Below, one piece after another: positions 1-12,889 of a stretch of DNA of 64,000 nucleotides. Under the pieces are notes generated by a model, which saw only the letters and a list, made by a program, of their open reading frames with translations, was not told where the DNA came from and made no database searches. Origin of the DNA: Panopea generosa (Eukaryota > Mollusca > Bivalvia > Adapedonta > Hiatellidae); contig CM055897.1 in the NCBI GenBank assembly GCA_029582155.1, forward strand, positions 18,582,535 through 18,646,534, written 5' to 3'. The translations under genes were made by a program, and so were the position numbers. The stretch's first letter is position 1. Each line of letters begins with the position of its first letter.

Positions 1-552
1 ACTGTAAATTACTTGAAAGTCTAGGGAGGAGCTTATAAGGTCATGCGCTCAAGTTGTAAACCAATACATCTGTATTTGTGTTGATACACATTTTAACAGC
101 CGGGTAATGGTGCATTTTTAGAACAGTGTATCATAGCTGATAGGTAAAGAAAACAGTTGTTTAACATTAGTCAATCCGACATAACTGTCTGCCCCGACAG
201 AAAATGTTTGATCTGTAAAAGTTAAAGGATATTTTCTTTAATAAGGAAACCCAATGGGATTCATAATAGTTAGCAAAACCTTGAAGTTTACACGTTTTAT
301 AAATCTATAGGAGTTGTGTCGCTATTTGTTACATAAGATGTTCCCTTTAAAATGCTATGTTTGTATAACAAACCAAAATTGACGTTACCACAATATAATT
401 AAAATACAAAGTAACAAACATGATCATAACGCAACATAAAGCATATTTGTTTTATTTTCAACAGCGATCATCGTAAATGCCTCATAAACACCTAGTTTTA
501 CTTTAAGCCATGCTGTTAATGGTCAACATACGTTGAAAACATATTATTTTCT
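1..552. other. AT-rich non-coding stretch
   Basis: No open frame of note, no repeat array and no recognisable RNA gene is visible. The sequence is ordinary AT-rich intergenic or intronic DNA leading into the minisatellite that follows. Confidence 0.5.
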
Positions 553-554
553 GC

Positions 555-1108
555 TTCAAAGACTATCAAATGTATATATCATACGTGCACCCAATTCTAA
601 AGTATTCCTCATTGATCTTGGATGGTTGCACAATGCACCTCACAGACTCTATCAAATGTATACATCATACCCAATTCTAAAGTATTCCTCATTGATCTTG
701 GATGGAGTATTCCTTATTGATATTGGATGGTTGCACAGTGCACCTAACAGACTCTATCAAATGAATATATCGTACGTGCGCCCAATTCTAGAGTATTCCT
801 CATTGATCTTGGATGGTTATACAGTACACCTCACAGAATCTATCAAATATATATATCGTACATGTACGTGCGCCAAACTCTAGAGTTTTCCTCATTGATC
901 TTGGATGGTTGCACAATGCACCTCACAGACTCTATCAAATGAATATATCGTACGTGCGCCCAATTCTAGAGTATTCCTCATTGATCTTGGATGGGTATAC
1001 AATGCACCTCACAGAATCTATTAAATGTATATATCGTACGTGCGCCCAATTCTAGAGTATTCCTCATTGATCTTGGATGGTTGCACAGTCCACCTCACAG
1101 ACCCAATA
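555..1108. repeat. ~88-bp minisatellite, about 7 copies
   Basis: Successive copies share the core 'attcctcattgatcttggat', followed by a 'ttgcacaatgcacctcacag' type segment and 'tatcgtacgtgcgccc'. Copies begin near 591, 671, 782, 872, 960 and 1046, plus a partial copy near 701, so the period is mostly 86-90 bp with one short and one disrupted unit. Because copies are similar, reading frames stay open in several frames on both strands; these are by-products of the repeat and not genes. A single echo of the 'cacccaattctag' segment lies near 2222. Confidence 0.9.
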
Positions 1109-2400
1109 GAAACACTACAAAACGAAGCAACACGAATTGTTATCGTACTTCGGATAAGTATATATTCATTAATTGTATAATGAATGTGGATGCGAACCTG
1201 TTCATAAAAATACACATAGATTTTGATATAGTAATAAATGATAATAATAAATAATAATAGTTAAAATTTGGTTTATCAAGCTGAATAAACTATGTAAAGG
1301 TTTTATCCATAATTTGATGCGTGCTTTGCTTAAATGGTAATAAAATAAATGGTAATAAAATATCTCTTTACGCCTACTCAAATAGATTATTTATACTGCC
1401 AAATCAATTTATTTATATGAACATTTGCCTTTAAATATATTATATATTAAGTTGATAATATGCACCCATTTGTGTGCTAGGCTGCCCTGTCCAAATACAA
1501 AGTCGAACTATTTGAGCATGCCTGTCATAAGTGGAGACAAGAAAAAGTTAATCATATACTGCATCTTATAAAATGTCTCTCTCTCTCACTCTTTCTCCCT
1601 CTCCCCTCTCTCTCTATCTCTCATTCATTTCTCATTTGAAGAACTTGTGATCCAACTACATTTCAAAATATTTGAAACAAAATATATTTATACTAAACTT
1701 GAATGATATTATATTAATTATACCAGTATTTGATAGATAAGAGTGTACTTTGTGTAAAGGAATTTTACACTTACATTTTCTTCAGCTTAACAGTAAATGA
1801 AGTAAAAACAAACGATAGAGTAAATATCATTCTAAAATAATTTTTAAATGCCTACATAAACCAGACACTTTGGTCGTTTAACATATTGTTCTTTCATATA
1901 CGTACACGATTAAGAGACCATCCGAATCAATTTATAGTAAAAGTGTGTTTATTCTAGGTTTTATTTTCATTTCAGCTGTTCAGTAATATTCTTTAAAATG
2001 TTAAATACGATCAATGAAAGCATATGTTTTATTATATAAAATCAGGTAAAGAAACACGAAGAGGCAACTGAAATAAAGTGGAACACCGCAACACCAGAAG
2101 TAAAGCAGACATACGGAAAACAACATGTACTGTCCTGGATTCCGGAGCCAGTAGGGAGTCAAACAGCAACGGGCGATGCAAGTCCTATTTTCAAAGCTAA
2201 TTCACATGCACTTACAAGTGATGCACCCAATTCTAGGTATTTGGTTGACTGTACAGATAGGTTTTCTGACGAATATGCAGTAAGCTATCTGTCTTATTGA
2301 ATCGATTATACTCCTCTCTCATATTGTATGCATGCCATAGATTCCATAATCAGAACGAGGCCGGGTGACCAGGATCATGGCTACTGGTAAAAGTACTGCT
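1109..2400. other. AT-rich spacer with a CT-rich simple repeat
   Basis: The stretch is AT-rich without supported coding sequence. Positions 1574-1632 are a pyrimidine-rich simple repeat (CT and CTCC runs). Nothing else stands out. Confidence 0.5.
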
Positions 2401-3760
2401 TGAGTGTTGCGTTTAATTATGTGTATCTGATGGCAGATATTCAGATACAAACAGTTTTCACAAATTTCCAAAGGATGAACGTTTAAGAAAACAATGGATT
2501 GTAAAATGTAAAAATCAGAAAAGATGAGACCCCTTTTCAAGGTAATTATTCTTTGTATTCCTTCAGGTTTATTCTATTATATCTTTATACTAGTATTTAC
2601 TATTATTTCTTGTTTACCAATTTACACGGTACTGCAAATCAAATATCAACTGTCATTTTTCATCATACACAGTTTTTGTAAACTGTCACAGCTTTATATA
2701 TCAATGTATATATATTAAAATAAACATATCCCTTTGCTTATCTTCGCATTCTGAAAAAATCTCTCTTACCGTATTAATGTACAAAAAATCCTTCAGATTA
2801 CTGGTTGTGTGTCAAAACTTCAAGACTGGTGATTTTAAATGGATTTGTCAAGCAGACATTAAAATGCGTATTGTCCCATCAGTCTTTAATTGGACTGTTA
2901 ACAAAACATCAAGGAAAGTAATCATTGAGAGGAACAGCTTGCCCCGGATCTGGGAAATAGTATGAAAGTATCAGAAAGGTAACAGAGTTAAAAATTGTGA
3001 GATAGATATGTTTGTGATACATATATTTTGAAAATAAATGAGAAACAATAAACAAAGTAGCAGTAATTATTTATTTAAAGAGTACTATCATTAGTACTGT
3101 CATTTATCATGCAAACTTTTTTTTTAAAATAAACAAATAATAATGACTTTAGCTTACAGTTTGTTATTATAATATCCTTTCAGTGATATATCCACAACAA
3201 TTAATACAGATACGGACACAAGTATGGACAGAATGTCTTTTGAATCCATGGCTACAGATGAAAAGAATTTGCTGGAGGAAATGAGGTTACAGACAACTGA
3301 ATTGAAGTTAAAAACATATGAATATGAAAATATGCAAAAAACAAGTAGACATCGAACATTTTGGTGTAAATAGATTTTCTAATGATAAATACCTGATTAT
3401 ATTTCACACTTGTCTTATTTCGTATATGTCAGTTAGTCTTGCTGGACGAAGACGACCAATGTTTTATTCAAAAATTGTAAATGATTTTATGTAGGTTGAG
3501 GGCTGGCCTGTTATGTGCAGAACATGATTTATCAGTGCTATTTAACTGTCCATTGTCTACTGTTAATAGGAAAATTGCTACACGAGTAAATCTATATATT
3601 CTATTAGTTTTGATCCCTCTGTGGCTATCAAAAACAAAAAATTCAAAACACTTTATCCAAGTATACGTGTTGTAATTGATTGTTCTGAGTTTCAAACTTT
3701 CCTATTTCGGCTTTTGTCAATGTTAATGATTCCAGAACACCTGTTTGTCACCGTCTAATA
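2400..3760 (+). pseudogene. Decayed THAP-domain DDE transposase
   Basis: Pieces of a THAP zinc finger and a DDE_Tnp_4 (IS5/Harbinger-like) transposase lie in the correct order in shifting frames. Around 2408-2525 the frame gives C-x4-C followed by 'FHKFPKDERLRKQW', the first half of a THAP domain, with a TAA inside the C-x4-C loop. At 2777-2965 a second frame gives the THAP C-terminal half ending in 'VPSVFNWT'. At 3185-3360 there is a short helical or coiled-coil-like segment. At about 3357-3410 the frame reads 'FGVNRFSNDKYLIIFHT'. At 3481-3675 a helix-turn-helix-like 'LFNCPLSTVNRKIATRVN' and 'LIPLWLS' appear, then a frameshift and 'VIDCSEF', the region of the first catalytic Asp. The later catalytic positions are not recognisable. 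THAP plus DDE_Tnp_4 proteins are common in invertebrate DNA transposons. This copy has several frameshifts and stops and is certainly dead. Confidence 0.72.
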
Positions 3761-3891
3761 GTGTGTTGTGATTGTTGCACATACAGTTCTGTTTTAATAA
3801 TTCAGAAAATGATGTTTTGTCAAACAAACTAAATGCACAATTTTGTTCAAGTAACTGTTACTATGACTAAACAGTTCATCTATGTACTTGT

Positions 3892-3936
3892 ATTGGGAGC
3901 ATTCCCTATACGTTTTGTATAAGGAATGCTCCCAAT
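3892..3936. repeat. Perfect-looking 20-bp stem hairpin
   Basis: Arms 3892-3911 and 3917-3936 are reverse complements with a single mismatch and a 5-nt loop. The left arm begins 'attgggagcattcc' and the right arm ends 'ggaatgctcccaat'. It lies just beyond the recognisable part of the transposase relic, so it may be part of that element or an independent foldback. Confidence 0.8.
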
Positions 3937-6900
3937 CTTCTCAAGCTATATTGCTGGTATGATCAGCATGACTGCAACTCATCAACATGGCATTTCCAGT
4001 TGACAACATCTCTACGTACACATTGGATTGTAAAGAGTAGATTTTAAAATCTCGTGGTGTTGATGATGTCAAAATCTTCGATGACTACAACTTTCCCTTC
4101 TATTCGTACTCCTCTTGGCTCATGGTATGACTTTGACAAACATATTTTGACACATCTTCAAACAGGACCCTTGATGTCAACATTTTATACTTAGCATGCT
4201 GGTAACGTAGGCTACCCACAATGTGTCTACAGGCACTCGACTTGTATATATGTTGCTTTATCTACGTTTTGAATTCAAGCTGAAGAAAATGTTACCTGAA
4301 AATATAAAGCAAAATTATTTGTTTGGTATTTGTATGTATATAGATGCCAATGCTATGTCAAAAATGTTGCAATTTACTTGATACAACAAATACAATGTTT
4401 AACATACCAGCATCTTGTTTGGTGTTTCACTCTTTCACTGGGAATGATAGTATTTCCCATGAACGTCCAACTTGCAATTATGCAATTGATTTAAAACCAA
4501 AAACAAGAAGTTAGAGTAAATACGGTAATAGCTACAAATCCCTGCAAAATCCAACAAGCACAATCTAAATAGCTTATTAATTTATGATCCTTTCACCATC
4601 AGGTCAATTCTCAGTTCTCATGGAAATGATATAGATCTGCAAACAAACATAACTAATTGCTTCTCAGAAAAAGTTTTATATACAATAAGATAGACTATGT
4701 TTGTCAGCAAAGGAAACAATTCACATTAAGCAAATGGAAATATGTTTGGCCTTAAGATTAAGAAAAGTGCATTGGTAATGGGATAGATACTACAGATCAA
4801 GATGTTGAATAGAAATGTATGCAGAGATTTCTGTTTACATGAAATAATAGGGTTTATAGTTTGTACGTAATCAGTAAAAATTAACTCACCTATATATTTT
4901 TTACTGAAATGGTTGAATCCTCTTCCTATTGATTTGTTCCAGATGACATTTTTGTTTCGTTAATATGATCTTCAACATAAGAGAACACGATATGTGGAAA
5001 TAGTGATAAACCTTTAGCACTGTAAGTAGCCATGCTTGGTAGATGTAAACAAGAAGCTTGCTCATCCGGCCTCGCTCTCTGGAGAATCTCTTAATATTCA
5101 TGAGATAATATTAAGAGTGGTCTATTGAATTTACTAACTTAACAAGTATTTATTATTAAATTTGACAGTAACTATCGCAAAATTTTAATAACACTTCTTA
5201 ATATTTTGACGACGATATTTAAAATACAAAAGCGGTGGGTTAGCTGTTCCGTTTAGTATATAAACATATATTACTGTCCCAGTTACATGTATTAGTTGTT
5301 TGTCAAAAACATTGATGGAAACAATGACTCCATGGAGTATATATATGTACATGCATGTTATTATAAAAGTCATGATGCGGGTATGGTCATAACAATTTGA
5401 TATTTGCAATAAATAAGTAGACGTGGATAAATAAAGTTACTGCAAAGGACGATGGTTTGCTTATATTTGTTGATTGCTTTTATATAAACATTTCACTTTT
5501 GGCGATATACAGAAATGTATTCGATTTATAGACACGAAATGTAATATAAGAAAGATTGGGGTTATTAAAACAAGCAGAAGCACTCTGCTGTTCAAATTAC
5601 GTGTGAAAATTGCACATTCAACCATTTCAGATCATTCAGGAAAGCTTAATTCTTATCTGATTTTAAATTTTACAATACTATGTTTGTAAAGTAAACTTGT
5701 TAATTATATATTGATCAAAATATTAGGATTGATTAAAATACATTGTATGGCAAATGAGTGTTCTATAGTAAACCCTTTTCTTTGTTTGTTTCAGATAATG
5801 GCAAGAATATACAATTTCCTTCCCACGTGGTTATCGGATGCCATCATAATGAAATGGACCGGTTGTGGTATCTTAATTTGATGAATGTTTGTATGAAATG
5901 ATTTGCTGGTGTTGCGAGACATTCGAAAGGCTAGATCTTTTAAACGTGTTCTAAATAATATCCTCTCACAAAGTATATACTGTCAACAGCAAATATAAAC
6001 ATACAACTGTATAATAAACAGACAAATCGGACATATTTTACAGCACTGATACTCTTTTTATAGTAGTGCACTGGCAGAAAATTTCAAAGAAATACTGTGT
6101 CAAATGAATGCAATCGAATAGGAACTATGTTTATGAAACCACAACAACAATACCAAGGTCTGTATTTGCTCTTTATAACCAACAAGCCCATCTTAATATT
6201 GTGCTGGTAGCTAAACACTGGTACTAATTAGATAATATATATTCCTTCCAATGTTTTCTTAAGTAATTTCACTGTATATACATGTAAAATTATGTTTTAA
6301 AAATATATGATGAAATATATATTCATTTATATATAAAAAAGGTGGAGAATTTATTGATTATCTTTATGAAATGGGAGAGAGCGAGGATTTTGAAATGAGG
6401 GAAGGCAAATGTGAGAGATTTTTGGTCAGTTCTTGTTTGATTTGGATCACGTAGACATATCTATAAAGTAAATTTCGTGTAAAGCATTGATCATGGTGTC
6501 GACTTATATCTCTTTTTTTTTATTTGTAACTGTTACATACTTTAACACAGGCAACATATATTAAATATTACGGATACATCGGTGGCTATTTTACGTTGAT
6601 TATATTTACATTATTAATGAAATAAAGATTCATGTGTATTATCCCTTTATAATGCGTTCACTGTTATAATCATTAATGTTCAATTTGAAAACAGGAGACG
6701 GGCCTTTGAACACATTTCCGCAACAATAATCCTGTACGCAATGAAATAATGGCATTTTTCAACTTCGTCCATATAGTTGTATAAACTTATATGTTGTTTA
6801 ATAAAAAAGAGATGCTTAAAACTTAAATACAAAACGTTTTAAAAGAAAAACGATACCCTAATAAGACAACACTAATGTCACTGTCCATTTAAATGTTTTT

Positions 6901-7944
6901 AACTCGGAAAACTATGGGATGGGATACGCGGGCCTTTTCGCGGGTCGCGAATGAACATGACCAGTAGGACATAATTAAATATTTCTTTTTTTTGTATTTA
7001 TTTTATGAAACATTTTAAATTAAATCTAAAATAAATCATTTACATTTTGTAATGAGGTTGATTATAAAACAACTATAAATGAACAAAAAAGTTGTATCCT
7101 GTAATCATAATACGAGTATGTCAGAGTACGAGATTGTTATATAATTGTATGGACAGAAAACAATCACTCGCATACCATTGACGTGAAAAAAAGGAACTTG
7201 TCTGGAGTATTTATAAATTTAATTATAAACATATTATTAAATTATATAATAATAAAGTCCGTATTGTTTTTTTTTATTTAAAAAGGTAAGATAAAAAAAA
7301 TGAAATAGACTGATCACCGTAACACCCATTATCTTGTGTGTCAAATACCGAATTCCCAATGACTTACATCAATGACCTATCCATTAAGTATTATTAAGTC
7401 ACTGCTTAGGCTATATAGATTGCAAATTTCTTACAAAAAGACATGGTAACATTTTTTATTTATTTATTCATAAGCAATTCATAATATTTAAATTGTAACA
7501 ACAAAGAATGATAACTATGCACCAACTTTCAAGAAAATAAAATTGTTTGTGTGCATTTTGCTTCAACCGTGTGTACATCAAATCTTCTCAGTTATATGTT
7601 GTTCACGGTGGACAATTATCCATTTCCGTAACAGGTGCGCGACTATGATTTTGATGTTCACACAGTAATTTACTAATACTTACTTTCATTGTTACTCAAT
7701 AAAATGATGTATTTAATTAATACCGTTTGATAAATAATGTTTCATTGATGGATTTCAACCGCTTGTGTATGCTGTCAAGCCGTATAACAGCGTTAGATGG
7801 CATGCACAGCGATACGGGGTCGATGTTTTTTTTTCCAGTACATCAATTGCTCTAGAGCAATAAGGCGTTATGGATAGCAGATCAGACATCAAAATAATAA
7901 AAAAGCTGTTCATTCACGCCTTATTTTATGAGGCTAGGGTGGTG
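3937..7944. other. AT-rich non-coding stretch
   Basis: Four kilobases of AT-rich DNA with only short chance frames. A small inverted repeat with 11-bp arms sits at 5088-5117 ('ctcttaatatt' against 'aatattaagag'). A short GC-rich island with 'cgcgggcc' lies near 6928-6950. No gene, RNA or mobile element could be supported. Confidence 0.45.
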
Positions 7945-9414
7945 TGTTCAGATTCAGTGATGGTGTTGTATGTAGGGGTGGTGAGGTGATATTCAGTGAT
8001 GGTGATGAATGCAGGGCAGTGTAGTGAAGCGATATCAAGTGATAATGATGTATGGAGGAGTAGTGAGGTGATATTTAGTGACAGTGTTGTATGCAGAGCA
8101 GTGTAGTGAGGCGATATAAGGTGATGATGTATGCAGTAGTAGTGAGGCGATATTCAGTGATGAAGATGTATGCAGGAGTAGTCAGGCGATATTCAGTGAT
8201 AAAGATGTATGCAGGAGTAGTGAGGCGATATTCAGTGATGAAGATGTAGGCTGGAGTAGTGAGGCGATATTAAATAACAGTGATGTATGCAGAGCAGTGT
8301 AGTGAGGCGAGAAAAGGTGATGATGTAAGCAGGAGTAGTGAGGCGATATTCAGTGATGAAGATGTATGCAGGAGTAGTGAGGCGATATTCAGTGATAAAG
8401 ATGTATGCAGGAGTAGTGAGGTGATATTCAGTGATGAAGATGTAGGCTTGAGTAGTGAGGCGATATTAAATAACAGTGATGTATGCAGAGCAGTGCAGTG
8501 AGGCGATATAAGGTGATGATGTATGCAGGAGTAGTGAGGCGATATTCAGTGATGGTGATGTATGCAGGAGTAGTGAGGTGATCTTCAATGATAGTGTTGT
8601 ATGCAGAGCAGTGTAGTGAGGCGATATAAGGTGATGATGTATGCAGGAGTAGTGAGGCGATATTCAGTGATGAAGATGTAGGCTGGAGTAGTGAGGTGAT
8701 CTTCAATGATAGTGATGTATGCAGAGCAGTGTAGTGAGACGATATAAGGTAATGATGTATGTAGGATTAGTGAGGCGATATTCAGTGATGAAGATGTATG
8801 CAGGAGTAGTGAGGCGATATTCAGTGATAAAGATGTATGTAGTAATGATGATGCATGCAGGAGTAGTGAGGCAATATTAGGTGATGATGATGTAGGCAGG
8901 AGTAGAGAGGTGATATTCAGTGATGGTGTTGTAGGCTGGAGTAGTGAGGTGATATTCAGTGTTAAAAATGTATGTAGTATTGTTGATGTATGTAGGAATA
9001 GTGAAGCGATATTAGGTGATGATGATGTATGCAGGAGTAGTGAGGCAATATTCAGTTATAAAGATATATGTAGTAATGATGATGTATGCAGGAGTAGTTA
9101 GGCGATATTAGGTGATGATGATGTAGGCTGGAGTAGTGAGATGATATTCAATGACAGTGTTGTATGCAGAGCAGTGAAGTGAGGCGATATAAGGTGATGA
9201 TGTATGCAGGAGTAGTAAGGCGATATTCAGTGATGAAGATGTAGGCTGGAGTAGTGAGTTGATCTTCAAAGATAGTGATGTATGCAGAGCAGTGTAGTAA
9301 GGAGATATAAGGTGATGATGTATGTAGGAGTAGTGAGGCGATATTCAGTGATGAAGATGTATGCAGGAGTAGTGAGGCGATATTCAATGATAAAGATGTA
9401 TGTTGTAATGATGA

Positions 9415-10566
9415 TGTATGCAGGAGTAGTGAGGCGATATTAGGTGATGATGATGTAGGCACGAGTAGAGATGTGAAATTCAGTGATGGTGTTGTAGGCT
9501 GGAGTAGTGAGGTGATATTCAATGATAGTGATGTATGCAGAGCAGTGTAGTGAGGCGATATAAGATGATTATGATGTATGCAGGAGTAGTGAGGCGATAT
9601 TCAATGATGGTGAAGAATGCAGGAGTAGTGAAGCGATATTTAATGATGGTGCGGAATGCAGGGCAGTGTAATGAGGCGATATAAGATGATTATGTTGTAT
9701 GCAGGAGTAGTGAGGCGATATTCAGTGATGGTGATGTGTGAAGGTGTAGTGAGGCGATATTCAGTGATGAAGATGTATGCCGAGCAGTGTAGTGAGGCGA
9801 TATTTAGTGATGATGTATGCAGGAGTAGTGAGGCGATATTCAGTGATGAAGATGTATGCAGGAGTAGTGAGGCGAATTTCAGTGATGGTGATGTATGCAG
9901 GAGTAGTGAGGCGATATTCAGTGATGGTGATGTATGCAGGAGTAGTGAGGAGATATAAGGTGATGATGACGTAGGCAGGGGTGATGAGGTGAGATTCAGT
10001 GATGGTGTTGCATGCAGGAGTAGTGAGGAGATATAACGTGATGATGATGTAGGCAGGAGTAGTGAGGCGATATTCAGTGATGAAGATTTGTGCAGGGTAA
10101 TGTAGTGAGGTGATATTCTGTGATGATGATGTATGCAGGGGAGGTGTGGTGAGATTCAGTGAAAGTGACGTAAACAGGGATTGTTAGGTGAGATTCAGTG
10201 ATGTTGATGTATGCAGGATAGTGTAGTGAGGCGCGATTCAGGGATGGTGATGTATACAAGAGTAGTGAAGTGATATTCAGTGGTGGTGATGTATGCAGTG
10301 TATAATAGTGAGGTGATATTTGGGGACGATGATTAATGTAGGGGTGGTGAGGCGATATTCAATGATGGTGATGTATGCGTGAGTAGTGAGGTGATATTCA
10401 GTGATGGTGATGTATGCAGGTCAGTTTGATGAGGCGATATAATGTGATGATGATGTAGGCAGGGGGTGAGGTGAGATTTAGTGGTGTTATTGTATGCACG
10501 AGTAGTGAGGTAATATTCAGTGATGGTGATGTATGCAGGATAGTGCAGTGAGGTGATTGAATGTAA
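9415..10566. repeat. Higher-order duplication, copy A (1,775-bp offset)
   Basis: This segment of the minisatellite is repeated with the same series of variant units at 11,190-12,341, at a constant offset of 1,775 bp. Landmarks confirm the offset: the reading-frame starts at 9,656 and 9,777 recur at 11,431 and 11,552, and the minus-strand frame end at 9,522 recurs at 11,297. Position 10,564-10,566 (TAA) is the unoccupied equivalent of the transposon insertion site in copy B. Confidence 0.88.
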
Positions 10567-11189
10567 TGATGATGTAGGCAGGGTGATGAGGTGAGATTCA
10601 GTGATGGTGTTGTATGCGGGAGTAGTGATGAGATATAATGAGATGATGTAGGCAGGGGTGATGAGGTGAGATTCAGTGATGGTGTTGTATGCAGGAGTAG
10701 TGATGAGATATAGGGTGAATGTGATGTTGGCAGGGGTGATGATGTGAGATTCAGTGATGGTGTTGTATGCAGGAGTAGTGATAAGATATAAGGTGATGAT
10801 GATGTAGGCAGGAGTAGTGTGGCGATATTCAGTAATGATGATTAGTGCAGAGTAATGTAGTGAGGTGATATAAGGTAATGATGATGTATGCATGGGTGGT
10901 GAGGTGAGGTTCAGTGATTGTGATGTAGGCAGAAATATTGAGGTGATATTCAGTGATGGTGATGTATGCAGGGTAATGTAATAAGGTGATATTACGTGAT
11001 GATAATGTAAGCAGGGTTTGTGATGATGATGTATGTAGGGGTGGTGAGGTTAGATTCAGTGATGGTGATGTAGGCAGGAGAAGTGATGTGATATTCAGTG
11101 ATGGTGATGTATGAAGGGCAGTGTAACGGATTGATAAAAGGTAATGATGATGTTGGCACGTGTGGTGAGGTGAGATACAGTGATGGTGA

Positions 11190-12341
11190 TGTATGCAGTA
11201 GTAGTGAGGCGATATTAGATGATGATGATGTAGGCAGGAGTAGAGATGTGATATTCAGTGATGGTGTTGTAGGCTGGAGTAGTGAGGTGATATTCAATGA
11301 TAGTGATGTATGCTGAGCAGTGTAGTGAGGCGATATAAGATGATTATGATGTATGCAGGAGTAGTGAGGCGATATTCAATGATGGTGATGAATGCAGGAG
11401 TAGTGAGGCGATATTCAATGATGGTGAGGAATGCATGGCAGTGTAATGAGGCGATATAAGATGATTATGTTGTATGCAGGAGTAGTGAGGCGATATTCAG
11501 TGAAAGTGATGTGTGAAGGAGTAGTGAGGCGATATTCAGTGATGAAGATGTATGCCGAGCAGTGTAGTGAGGCGATATTCAGTGATAATGTATGCAGGAG
11601 TAGTGAGGCGATATTCAGTGATGAAGATGTATGCAGGAGTAGTGAGGCGATATTCAGTGATGTCGATGTGTGCAGGAGTAGTGAGGCGATATTCAGTGAT
11701 GGTGATGTATGCAGGAGTAGTGAGGAGATATAAGGTGAGGATGATGTAGGCAGGGGTGATGAGGTGAGATTCGGTGATGATGTTGTATGCAGGAGTAGTG
11801 AGGAGATATAACGTGATGATGATGTAGGCAGGAGTAGTGAGGCGATATTCAGTGATGAAGATTTGTGCAGGGTAATGTAGTGAGGTGCTATTCTGTGATG
11901 GTGATGTATGCAGGGGAGGTGTGGTGAGATTCAGTGAAAGTGACGTATACTGGGATTGTTAGGTGAGATTCAGTGATGTTGATGTATGCAGGTTAGTGTA
12001 GTGAGGCACGATTCAGTAATGATGATGTATACAGGAGTAGTGAAGTGATATTCAGTGGTGGTGGTGTATGCAGTGTATAATAGTGAGTTGATATTTGGTG
12101 ACGATGATGAATGTAGGGGTGGTGAGGCGATATTCAATGATGGTGATATATGCAGGAGTAGTAAGATGATATTCAGTGATGGTGATGTATGCAGTTCAGT
12201 TTAATGAGGCGATATAAGGTGATGATGATGTAGGCAGGGGGTGAGGTGAGATTTAGTGGTGTTATTGTATGCACGAGTAGTGAGGTAATATTCAGTGATG
12301 GTGATGTATGCAGGATAGTGCAGTGAGGTGATATAATGTAA
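11190..12341. repeat. Higher-order duplication, copy B
   Basis: Second copy of the duplicated minisatellite block, offset 1,775 bp from copy A and highly similar unit by unit. It ends exactly where the Academ-like transposon begins. The sequence just beyond the transposon (from 17,995) continues the match to copy A for about 55 bp before diverging. Confidence 0.88.
12339..12341. other. Target-site duplication, left (TAA)
   Basis: TAA precedes the left terminal repeat and TAA follows the right one (17,992-17,994). The homologous unoccupied position in copy A of the array (10,564-10,566) has a single TAA. This makes a 3-bp duplication the simplest reading. A 4-bp TAAT reading would make the two termini unequal. 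Confidence 0.75.
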
Positions 12342-12736
12342 TAGTCCGGGAGCTAGAAGGGTCCACCGTGCACCCCCCCCCCCCCCACAAACCTCCGAAC
12401 CAATATTTTTCTGAAGCCCCATGACGCCTTGATCACGAAAATAAATGTTAACATTGCGTAAGTTGGGACAAACTTCCGTTTATGACGTTATCAAGATGGC
12501 CGCCATAGTGAAATTTACCCAAAATGTGAAAAATATCGTAAAATCGTTATTTTCTGATCAAATTTAACAAATGAGGTATCAAAATGACCTCAATAGAATA
12601 GCAAACTCATCAATTAACAAAACAAACTACTATAAAAAGATTTATTTCTAAACAAATGAATTTATATCGATTTTGAGGTCAAAATTGAACATTTTCACAA
12701 AATAATTGTCACTTTATTTTGGTCAAATTTCTTCCA
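12342..12736 (+). repeat. Left terminal inverted repeat (~395 bp)
   Basis: Pairs with 17,601-17,991 on the other strand. Shared landmarks running inward are 'ccgggagctagaagggtcca', a C-rich run (14 consecutive C from about 12,373), 'gttaacattgcgtaagttgg', 'atggccgccatagtgaaatt' and 'ggtcaaat'. The arms differ by many substitutions and small indels, so the insertion is not very recent or the arms diverged before insertion. Confidence 0.9.
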
Positions 12737-12889
12737 TGCCTGAGAGTAGTTTTTCGAACCCCATTCAATCAACATCAAACACAGATTCATGTCAATTTTC
12801 AGGAGCGGTCAATCACAATTTCATGAAGCATTTTTTGTATATTACAGATCAAGCATATAGTGATTGGTTCTAATACAAACAACGACAAT

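Larger units (their letters stand above)
7945..12341. repeat. 39-bp minisatellite array, left block
   Basis: About 110 imperfect copies of a 39-bp unit of the type 'gatgtatgcaggagtagtga' plus 'ggcgatattcagtgatg', with variant units (gcagagcagtgtagtgaggcg; ataaggtgatgatg). The period is thirteen codons, so frames remain open on both strands, for instance a repeated 13-residue plus-strand motif 'DVCRSSEAIFSDE' and on the other strand 'NIASLLLHTSS'. No start context, signal peptide or splice structure is attached to these frames, and unit length variants break them often. I therefore read the array as non-coding. It is interrupted at 12,342 by a DNA transposon and resumes at 17,992. Confidence 0.93.

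Noticed and set aside
533..1254. Three overlapping plus-strand frames over the 88-bp repeat
   Set aside because: They are alternative readings of the same tandem repeat and have no domain or start context.
8280..11749. Many open frames with 13-residue repeats (both strands) in the minisatellite
   Set aside because: They follow from a 39-bp period divisible by three. They lack a signal peptide, splice context or consistent start, and both strands are equally open.
7945..12341. CRISPR-like array
   Set aside because: Units are contiguous with no unique spacers, and the genome is eukaryotic; it is a minisatellite.
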